Positions 1 to 5,086 of a stretch of 10,074 bases of DNA are shown here, piece after piece (the stretch's first letter is position 1; each line of letters begins with the position of its first letter). The translations under genes were made by a program, and so were the position numbers. The stretch is taken from positions 1 to 10,074 of the forward strand of contig CANEUJ010000054.1 of the NCBI GenBank assembly GCA_947441745.1, in the 5' to 3' direction. The stretch is from Neisseriaceae bacterium (GTDB lineage: Bacteria; Pseudomonadota; Gammaproteobacteria; Burkholderiales; UBA11063). Under the pieces are notes generated by a model that saw only the letters and a program-made list of their open reading frames with translations, was not told where the DNA came from and did no database searches.

Positions 1-243
1 ACAAGATTATAAACTAAGCATTTACCCTCTTTCTGTTTTATAGCTAAACTATATATCTACAATCAATATAACAAAATATAAATAAATTTAATATTTTGAT
101 AAATATCATGCTCATATTTGACCGTTGCTTTTCATTATTGAATGAATCACTTAAATAATTCATGTGTGACTCATGCTAAATATTCAAATGATAACATTCT
201 TATTGGTGGCAGTGTAAGACCTATATAATTGCTATTTAATGGT
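1..243. other. AT-rich non-coding left edge
   Basis: No supported gene, RNA or terminator is visible here. The stretch is strongly A+T-rich, as spacers elsewhere in the window are. The only open frame noticed on the plus strand is a 9-codon ATG frame near 188 without a ribosome binding site, which is not credible. The region lies downstream of the minus-strand phosphopantetheinyl transferase, so it should contain its transcript end, but no GC-rich stem followed by a T run is present. Confidence 0.5.
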
Positions 244-879
244 TTATCTCCAATACAAACAAATACTTAAATACAGATTATTCATTTTTTGTAATTTAAT
301 ACAATAGCTTTTGGTGATTTCAATATCATCTAGATTTATATTTGTCGTTTGATAAAAGTCACTACTAAAACCAGTTCCTACAGCCTTAATTAGTGCCTCT
401 TTTTTAGTCCATAGTCTAAAAAATTTATCAGGCGAATTGTTTATTAACTCATTCTCTGATTGAGAAAATACAATTTTCCCCATCCCATCAATATCAATAT
501 TTGAGTCTATAGCTTCAATATCAATCCCAATATCATACTTGCTAGTGGTCGCCATAACGACAGTGTTACCACAATGAGAAACGTTGAACTTAAAGCCATT
601 GGGGTTTGCTATATAGGGCTTATTACTTTCATTGTAATTTATTACTAAATCACTTGGAGGTATATTAGTTAGCTTTGCTAAATAATATCTTTGTAGCATC
701 TGAGAGCTAAAAGCTCTTAACCTATTAGGTAAAAAATGGTATGCTAAAATTTTTTGCCAAACGTCATTTGCAAACCAATTTTGATATGGCATAAAGTTAA
801 AACCATCATCGATATTGACAATATATATATTTACATCTTTAAATACGTCATAAATTTGTATATTTGAATAATTATCCAA
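244..879 (-). CDS. Sfp-type 4'-phosphopantetheinyl transferase
   Basis: Predicted to move the 4'-phosphopantetheine arm of coenzyme A onto a conserved serine of acyl- or peptidyl-carrier proteins in the cytosol. The 211-residue length fits the Sfp/Gsp/EntD class rather than the short AcpS class. Visible motifs in order: an Arg/Ser-containing helix at about 54-62, FNVSH at 98-102, GIDIE at 118-122 (D120 and E122 are the usual Mg-binding acids), and WTKKEALIK at 157-165 (E161 and K165 conserved). Translation starts at TTG (877-879); AAGGA sits 6 nt upstream, and an in-frame ATG alternative is absent. The gene stands alone: no carrier protein, polyketide, peptide synthetase or siderophore gene is adjacent, so the substrate cannot be read from context. 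It could serve fatty-acid ACP if the genome lacks AcpS, or a secondary-metabolite carrier. The family call is firm; the substrate is unknown. Confidence 0.92.
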   Translation of the reverse strand: MDNYSNIQIYDVFKDVNIYIVNIDDGFNFMPYQNWFANDVWQKILAYHFLPNRLRAFSSQMLQRYYLAKLTNIPPSDLVINYNESNKPYIANPNGFKFNVSHCGNTVVMATTSKYDIGIDIEAIDSNIDIDGMGKIVFSQSENELINNSPDKFFRLWTKKEALIKAVGTGFSSDFYQTTNINLDDIEITKSYCIKLQKMNNLYLSICLYWR

Positions 880-885
880 TGTTCA

Positions 886-890
886 TCCTT
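886..890 (-). promoter_or_regulatory. Ribosome binding site fixing a TTG start
   Basis: AAGGA on the minus strand lies 6 nt before TTG at 877-879. The ATG that overlaps the end of this site is followed by a stop after three codons in its own frame, so the TTG is the best start for the phosphopantetheinyl transferase. Confidence 0.7.
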
Positions 891-1032
891 TTTATATATA
901 TCATGTGGTATATTCTATCATTTTATAATGCGTTAACGTTAGTTTTTATATTATAGACCGAAGACTTCATAACTTGAATCTATATATATAATTAACTTTT
1001 TCAATAGTATTTAATTCACAAAAATCACCCGT

Positions 1033-1043
1033 AATAGTCTATT
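1033..1043. promoter_or_regulatory. Small palindrome upstream of lysC
   Basis: AATAG, one central T, then CTATT: a perfect 5-bp inverted repeat about 60 nt before the lysC start. Position suggests a possible operator, but in DNA this A+T-rich such palindromes occur by chance. Confidence 0.2.
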
Positions 1044-1070
1044 GGTAGGAGTGCGGTTATGATAGAATTG

Positions 1071-1076
1071 AGGGGG
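1071..1076 (+). promoter_or_regulatory. Strong Shine-Dalgarno upstream of lysC leader ORF
   Basis: AGGGGG is the best purine-rich ribosome binding sequence before lysC, yet it lies 26 nt from the ATG at 1103, too far for direct use. It is 12 nt from another ATG at 1089 in a different frame, which opens an 8-codon ORF. This mismatch is the reason for proposing a translated leader. Confidence 0.45.
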
Positions 1077-1088
1077 TATATTATTAAG

Positions 1089-1115
1089 ATGGATTTACGT
1101 GTATGCTGGTCATGA
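1089..1115 (+). CDS. Possible 8-residue leader peptide overlapping lysC
   Basis: The frame reads MDLRVCWS then TGA. Its stop codon overlaps the internal lysC ATG at 1112 (ATGA), and its last codons overlap the annotated lysC start at 1103. The only strong Shine-Dalgarno nearby (1071-1076) is better placed for this ORF than for lysC. It could couple translation to lysC or act as an attenuator-type leader. It has no run of Lys or Thr codons that would point to classical amino-acid attenuation. It may equally be chance; nothing in the peptide itself shows function. Confidence 0.3.
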   Translation: MDLRVCWS

Positions 1116-2452
1116 AATTTGGTGGAACTTCTGTTAGTTCAAAAAATAGTGTTGAGGTAATTTGTAATTTAGTTGAAGCTAATATACATAAAAAGCCTGT
1201 GATTGTCGTATCAGCATTAAGTAAAGTTACCGATAGTTTGGTTGCAATATGCACTAAAGACAATTTTTCAGACGCTGTTTTGGATAATATATATAATAAG
1301 CATGCAGGTTTAGCTCGTGAGTTTCTAATTGGCAATGATTTAGAATTGGTTTTAAAATATACAAAGCAGTGTCTAAATGATGTTAAGAATAAACTGAGTA
1401 AACTATTCGCGACTAGCAATAATTTAGCACCCTTAGCACTAAAAGATGAGATTGTATTTTATGGCGAAAAAATGTCGTCATTCTTAATAGCTACAATTAT
1501 TCATAATATTACTAAAATTGATGTAAGACAAATATTATCAAGCACTTGTATTGTTACTAACAAAAAATTTGGTTCTGCTGATTATCTAGCCACTTCAACC
1601 AAGAAAAATACCCGATTTGTTATACTGCCTCTTATTAAACAAAATGTTGTACCTGTAGTTACTGGGTTTGCTGGTGCTACAAAAGATGGAGAAATAACAA
1701 CTCTTGGTCGTGGTGGCTCAGATTATAGTGCTTCAATCTTAGGGTTTGCTCTTGAAGCGACTGAGATTCAAATTTGGACTGATGTAGATGGGGTTTATTC
1801 TACAGATCCGCGAGTAATTAAAACAGCGAAACTTTTACCTCTTTTAGCATATGAAGAAGCCTCAGAATTGGCAAATTTGGGAGCTAAAGTGCTTCACCCA
1901 AGAACAATTACACCAGCTATGCTTTCTAAAATTCCCGTTAAAGTATTAAATACTTTTAACCCCAATGGAGTTGGCACTACTATAGTTGACATTGTAGATG
2001 AGAAAAAACGCCGTGTTAAGGCGATTACCACCAAAAATTCAGTTCCCTTAATTACGATTAAATCTAATGATATGCTTTTTGGTAAAGGCTTTCTTAAGAA
2101 GGTTTTTGATATCTTTGCACGTTTCAGTATTTCTATTAGTCTAATCAGTGTATCAGAAGTGAGTATCTCTATCACCCTTGAGAATAAAGAAAATATTAAT
2201 GAAGTTTTGAAACAAATCAGTAAAATTGGTATGGTAACTTATAATGAAGACTATGGTAGTTTATCACTTGTTGGTGGACATATTATGGATACCCCAAATT
2301 TAATGAATGATATATTTACTATTTTGGAAGCTGCAAATATTAAAGTACATATGATATCGTACAGCGGTAGTAATATTAATGTGAGTATGGTGATATTGTC
2401 TCGGGATATTAATAGAGCTTTGGAATTATTACATAATCACTTTATTGGTTAG
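1103..2452 (+). CDS. lysC: Aspartokinase, monofunctional lysine-sensitive type (LysC/AK III)
   Basis: Phosphorylates L-aspartate with ATP to aspartyl-4-phosphate, the first step toward lysine/diaminopimelate, threonine and methionine. At 449 residues it matches E. coli LysC length, with no fused homoserine dehydrogenase. The kinase domain shows KFGGTS (5-10), GRGGSDYSA (202-210), TDVDGVYSTDPR (226-237) and GAKVLHPR (260-267). Two ACT regulatory domains follow, at about 315-385 and 390-449; the first carries NML-like residues around 322-331 and SEV at 351-353, as in lysine-binding ACT domains. The start at 1103 leaves LVM before KFGG for the first beta strand; ATG 1112 would remove most of it. 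No good ribosome binding site is at the usual spacing. Compared with E. coli LysC from memory, the effector-site Asp340 and Thr344 positions appear to be Ser346 and Val350, so feedback behaviour may differ. Confidence 0.93.
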   Translation: MLVMKFGGTSVSSKNSVEVICNLVEANIHKKPVIVVSALSKVTDSLVAICTKDNFSDAVLDNIYNKHAGLAREFLIGNDLELVLKYTKQCLNDVKNKLSKLFATSNNLAPLALKDEIVFYGEKMSSFLIATIIHNITKIDVRQILSSTCIVTNKKFGSADYLATSTKKNTRFVILPLIKQNVVPVVTGFAGATKDGEITTLGRGGSDYSASILGFALEATEIQIWTDVDGVYSTDPRVIKTAKLLPLLAYEEASELANLGAKVLHPRTITPAMLSKIPVKVLNTFNPNGVGTTIVDIVDEKKRRVKAITTKNSVPLITIKSNDMLFGKGFLKKVFDIFARFSISISLISVSEVSISITLENKENINEVLKQISKIGMVTYNEDYGSLSLVGGHIMDTPNLMNDIFTILEAANIKVHMISYSGSNINVSMVILSRDINRALELLHNHFIG

Positions 2453-2494
2453 AGAGTTTAACTATTTAAAAGAGAATCGGAAGAATTTACTGAG

Positions 2495-2616
2495 GGTTAT
2501 CAATACAGGTACCAAGTAGATATATATTAGTGCATATTTTATTTAAATAATACTTGTTATTATTTAATATATGACCATATAATAAGTATTATTTTAGATA
2601 TGAGTGTTTGATAACC
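2495..2616. repeat. Nested inverted repeat, MITE-like or large hairpin
   Basis: The ends are GGTTATCAA (2495-2503) and TTGATAACC (2608-2616), a perfect 9-bp inverted pair. Inside them AAATAATACTT (2545-2555) pairs with AAGTATTATTT (2584-2594), a perfect 11-bp pair. A further TTATTAT (2557-2563) can pair with ATAATAA (2579-2585), competing with the edge of the second stem. The region between outer and inner stems matches only partly. The arrangement suits a long hairpin RNA or terminator-like structure after lysC, or a small non-autonomous mobile element. No flanking target duplication is evident and there is only one copy in this window. Confidence 0.5.
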
Positions 2617-2663
2617 TTATGAATCAATCATTGATATTTAGTTTAAAAAGTTAAATTTATCTT

Positions 2664-2681
2664 AGATTCTTAATAGAATCT
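2664..2681. promoter_or_regulatory. Palindromic candidate operator before PfpI-like gene
   Basis: AGATTCT, TAAT, AGAATCT forms a perfect 7-bp inverted repeat. Its right edge lies 14 bp before TATAAT at 2696-2701, so it covers the position where a -35 box should be; no good TTGACA match is seen there. That suits an activator or repressor site, but no regulator gene is nearby to name one. Confidence 0.4.
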
Positions 2682-2695
2682 TAATGCACTCATAT

Positions 2696-2701
2696 TATAA
2701 T
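2696..2701 (+). promoter_or_regulatory. -10 box of the PfpI-like gene
   Basis: A perfect TATAAT lies 24 bp before the start codon at 2726, which predicts a start of transcription near 2708 and a short leader that includes AAGGA at 2715-2719. The -35 region is poor, suggesting activator dependence. Confidence 0.5.
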
Positions 2702-2725
2702 CAATATTTTTATTAAGGAATTTCA

Positions 2726-3406
2726 ATGAAAGTTTTAATGATTCTCACTTCACATGACCAATTAGGCAACACTGGGCATAAAACAGGGTTTTGGCTGGAA
2801 GAGTTTGCTGCACCATATTATGCATTTCTTGATGCTGGAGTGGAAATTACGCTTGCAACGCCAAAAGGTGGCAAGCCACCAGTAGATCCTAAAAGTTTTG
2901 AGGCTGATTTTCAAACTGATTCAACTCGTCGTTTGGATGCAGATGCATCAGCACAAGAAGCTCTAGCAAATACGAAGAAATTAAGCTCGGTTACTGCTGA
3001 TGGCTTCGATGCGGTTTTCTATCCTGGAGGACATGGGCCATTATGGGACTTAGCAGAAGATAAGCATTCAATCTCACTTATTGAGCATTTTTATACTCTA
3101 AATAAGCCAGTTGGAGCGGTTTGTCATGCCCCTGCTGTACTACGCCATGTGAAAAATAAAAATGGTGAGTCACTGGTAAAAGGTAAAAAAGTAACTGGTT
3201 TTAGTAATAGCGAAGAAGATGCAGTTCAGTTGACTAATGTTGTACCTTTTTTAGTTGAAGATATGTTAAAAACTAATGGTGGCAATTATAGTAAAGTCGA
3301 TGATTGGCAAATCCATGTTGCAGTTGACGGAATGTTGGTAACTGGACAAAATCCAGCTTCTTCAGAAGCTACTGCTGAAGCCGTACTAAAATTATTAGGC
3401 AAATAA
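2726..3406 (+). CDS. DJ-1/PfpI superfamily protein, Hsp31-like (type 1 glutamine amidotransferase fold)
   Basis: A 226-residue cytosolic protein with the class I glutamine amidotransferase-like fold. The features are KTGFWLEE near the N terminus (19-26; the glutamate matches the conserved acid of the active site), PGGHG at 100-104, the nucleophile elbow AVCHAPA with Cys133 and His134, acids at 163-164, and GQNPASS at 207-213. This pattern, without a glutamine synthetase partner domain, fits the Hsp31/YDR533C-like group. Family members are described as cofactor-free glyoxalases (methylglyoxal to lactate) and as chaperones or deglycases, the last being disputed. ATG 2726 has AAGGA 6 nt upstream. 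It is followed by a convergent gene and two palindromic repeats, so it is probably monocistronic. A role in carbonyl or oxidative stress is inferred from the family only. Confidence 0.9.
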   Translation: MKVLMILTSHDQLGNTGHKTGFWLEEFAAPYYAFLDAGVEITLATPKGGKPPVDPKSFEADFQTDSTRRLDADASAQEALANTKKLSSVTADGFDAVFYPGGHGPLWDLAEDKHSISLIEHFYTLNKPVGAVCHAPAVLRHVKNKNGESLVKGKKVTGFSNSEEDAVQLTNVVPFLVEDMLKTNGGNYSKVDDWQIHVAVDGMLVTGQNPASSEATAEAVLKLLGK

Positions 3407-3410
3407 ATAA

Positions 3411-3534
3411 TTAGGGCATGGATCCCAAACTCTTGTCGAAACAGCAAAGAGTTCGTGTTTGGGATGACATTTCTTTCGTCATCCTCGACTTACGAACTCT
3501 GCTGTTTGAGTGTGAATCGAGGATCCATGCTCTT
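3411..3534. repeat. 124-bp palindromic interspersed repeat, copy 1
   Basis: Ends form an inverted repeat, GCATGGATCC (3416-3425) with GGATCCATGC (3521-3530), extendable outward with one mismatch. Inside, GGATGAC and GTCATCC make a central stem, and an AAACAGC...GAGTTCGT block pairs with ACGAACTC...GCTGTTT. The unit can fold as one long imperfect hairpin, or as three smaller ones (CCCAAAC with GTTTGGG on the left, CCTCGA with TCGAGG on the right). Such dyads between convergent genes can stop transcription from both sides. The design recalls short palindromic interspersed elements of proteobacteria, but I cannot name a family. Confidence 0.85.
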
Positions 3535-3549
3535 GCACTAAATATGCTG

Positions 3550-3673
3550 TTAGGGCATGGTTCCCAAACTCTTAACGAAACAGCAAAAAGTTCGTGTTTG
3601 GGATGACATTTCTTTCGTCATCCTCGACTTACGAACTCTGCTGTTTGAGTGTGAATCGAGGATCCATGCTCTT
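3550..3673. repeat. 124-bp palindromic interspersed repeat, copy 2
   Basis: Same orientation and length as copy 1, differing at only four of 124 positions, all in the left third. One change turns the terminal GGATCC of the left arm into GGTTCC, so its end stem is slightly weaker. It ends 5 bp before the fumC stop codon, so fumC mRNA must run directly into it. The 15-bp linker between copies (3535-3549) is unique sequence. Confidence 0.85.
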
Positions 3674-3678
3674 AATCT

Positions 3679-5073
3679 TTAGTTATGAGGATACGCCATT
3701 TTGTAGGGGTTGATTAATCTCTTAAACTCGTCATCTGATAAAAATTTAAGTACGTTATTAGCTTCTCTTAAAGAACAATCATGCTCATTCGCATAGTGTG
3801 CCATTTGGGAAGCCTTATCATAACCAATCGAGGGACTAAGAGCTGTTACTAACATCAATGAGTTATTCATAAGAGCGTCTATTTTCTTAAGATTAGGTTC
3901 CATTCCTTCTAGCAAAAACTCACGAAAAGAGTTGCAAGAATCATTGATTAAGTTTATCGATTGGAGTAAATTGTAAATCATTACAGGCTTATAAACATTC
4001 ATTTCTAAATATCCACTCGCACCGCCTAAAGTTATAGCCGAATCGTTAGCAATTACTTGTACTGAAACCATAGCTAAAGCCTCACATTGAGTTGGGTTTA
4101 CCTTGCCTGGCATAATTGATGATCCTGGTTCGTTTTCTGGTAGAATTAATTCATGGATTCCAGCACGAGGGCCACAACTTAAGATTCGAATATCATTAGC
4201 AATCTTATATAAAGTATTGGCTAAAGTTTTTAATGCTCCACTAATAGCAACTAATGGGTCGTGCGAACCTTGAGCTGCAAATTTATTTGGAGCGGTTACA
4301 AATGGTAGAGCGGTAAGTTTACTAATATGTCTAGCAATTATAACTGCAAAGTCTTTGTGGGTATTGATGCCAGTTCCAATAGCAGTCCCACCTACTGCCA
4401 ATTGATATACATCATTAAGGGCGTATTTTATTCGAATGATATTATCATCAATTAGATGTGCGTAACCTGAGAACTCTTGACCTAATGTCATTGGTACAGC
4501 GTCTTGCATATGAGTACGGCCGATTTTGACTATATTGTCCCAAGATTTGGCTTTATCCCATAAACTACTAGAAAACTTAGCCAATGTAGGTAATAAATGT
4601 TTATTAATTTCAATAGCAGTTGCCATACACATGGCAGTTGGGAAGGTGTCATTTGAAGATTGTGACATATTGACGTGATCGTTAGGGTGGATAGGAGCTT
4701 TACTTCCCATCTGACCACCAGATAACTCAATAGCACGATTAGAGATTACTTCGTTGACATTCATATTGGATTGGGTGCCACTACCTGTCATCCATACATG
4801 AAGAGGGAATTCAGTATTTAGTTTACCAGAGATTATTTCATCAGCTGCTTTGATAATCAAATTAGCACGCATTTCATCAAGCATATGAAGCTCAAGGTTA
4901 GTAATCGCTGCGGCTTTTTTTAGGATAGCTAATGAATGCACTACCGGTAATGGAATGAGCTCCTTGCCAATTGCAAAATGGTGCAAGGAGCGCTCAGTTT
5001 GGGCACCCCAGTAATGGTTACTGGGAACCTCTATTTTGCCCATGCTATCTGATTCAATCCGGTAATGAGCCAT
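3679..5073 (-). CDS. fumC: Class II fumarate hydratase (fumarase C)
   Basis: Catalyses reversible hydration of fumarate to L-malate in the TCA cycle; the class II enzyme is an iron-independent cytosolic homotetramer. The 464 residues are collinear with E. coli FumC through the active site: GSGTQSNMN (98-106), HPNDHVN (129-135, B site), the catalytic His188 in GRTHMQDA, and GSSIMPGKVNP (317-327) with Ser318, Lys324 and Asn326. This separates it from argininosuccinate lyase and adenylosuccinate lyase; aspartase is the nearest alternative, but the length and the THMQDA and HPND contexts favour fumarase. ATG 5073 is 11 nt after the rne stop; its AGGA (5083-5086) overlaps that stop codon, so translation is probably coupled to rne. 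Being independent of an Fe-S cluster, it would be the oxidant-tolerant fumarase. Confidence 0.96.
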   Translation of the reverse strand: MAHYRIESDSMGKIEVPSNHYWGAQTERSLHHFAIGKELIPLPVVHSLAILKKAAAITNLELHMLDEMRANLIIKAADEIISGKLNTEFPLHVWMTGSGTQSNMNVNEVISNRAIELSGGQMGSKAPIHPNDHVNMSQSSNDTFPTAMCMATAIEINKHLLPTLAKFSSSLWDKAKSWDNIVKIGRTHMQDAVPMTLGQEFSGYAHLIDDNIIRIKYALNDVYQLAVGGTAIGTGINTHKDFAVIIARHISKLTALPFVTAPNKFAAQGSHDPLVAISGALKTLANTLYKIANDIRILSCGPRAGIHELILPENEPGSSIMPGKVNPTQCEALAMVSVQVIANDSAITLGGASGYLEMNVYKPVMIYNLLQSINLINDSCNSFREFLLEGMEPNLKKIDALMNNSLMLVTALSPSIGYDKASQMAHYANEHDCSLREANNVLKFLSDDEFKRLINPYKMAYPHN

Positions 5074-5082
5074 ACTAGTATT

Positions 5083-5086
5083 TCCT
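5083..5086 (-). promoter_or_regulatory. fumC ribosome binding site overlapping rne stop
   Basis: AGGA on the minus strand shares bases with the TAG stop of rne (TAGGA) and sits 9 nt before the fumC ATG. Ribosomes ending on rne would be placed on the fumC site, which supports one transcript and coupled translation. Confidence 0.65.

Larger units (their letters stand above)
880..1088. other. Divergent intergenic region, PPTase / lysC
   Basis: This spacer must hold promoters for both divergent genes. It contains several TATAAT-like runs (for example TATAAT at 924-929 plus strand and ATTATA at 950-955, which reads TATAAT on the minus strand), but I could not pair any with a convincing -35 box. 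Small palindromes are CGTTAACG at 931-938 and AATAG-T-CTATT at 1033-1043, either of which could be an operator. The conserved core of a lysine riboswitch is not recognisable. Confidence 0.4.
2453..2725. other. Spacer after lysC with nested inverted repeat and promoter
   Basis: This 273-bp A+T-rich spacer has no credible gene. It holds a nested inverted repeat (2495-2616), then a palindrome (2664-2681), a perfect TATAAT (2696-2701) and the ribosome binding site of the next gene (2715-2719). No classical terminator with a GC stem and T tract follows lysC; the nested repeat may serve that purpose. Confidence 0.6.
3407..3678. other. Convergent intergenic region made almost wholly of two repeats
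   Basis: The spacer between the 3' ends of the PfpI-like gene and fumC consists of two 124-bp repeat units and a 15-bp linker. A 62-codon open frame crossing it (3418-3606) is repeat sequence, not a gene. Base composition is visibly richer in G+C than the other spacers. Confidence 0.8.

Noticed and set aside
880..1102. Lysine riboswitch before lysC
   Set aside because: The conserved junction sequences and five-helix layout are not recognisable, and the leader has too few G+C stems.
1103..1115. Frameshift at the lysC N terminus (joining MDLRV to the kinase frame)
   Set aside because: MLVMKFGGTSV is already a normal aspartokinase start, so no correction is needed; the out-of-frame ORF is kept only as a possible leader.
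1084..1419. 111-codon minus-strand frame across the start of lysC
   Set aside because: Antisense to conserved aspartokinase sequence, no homology features and no ribosome binding site.
3418..3606. 62-codon plus-strand open frame between the PfpI-like gene and fumC
   Set aside because: It lies entirely in the two palindromic repeat units and their linker, has no ribosome binding site, and its peptide is only repeat DNA read through.
3411..3673. CRISPR array
   Set aside because: Only two units, each 124 bp and internally palindromic, with a 15-bp linker and no cas genes nearby.
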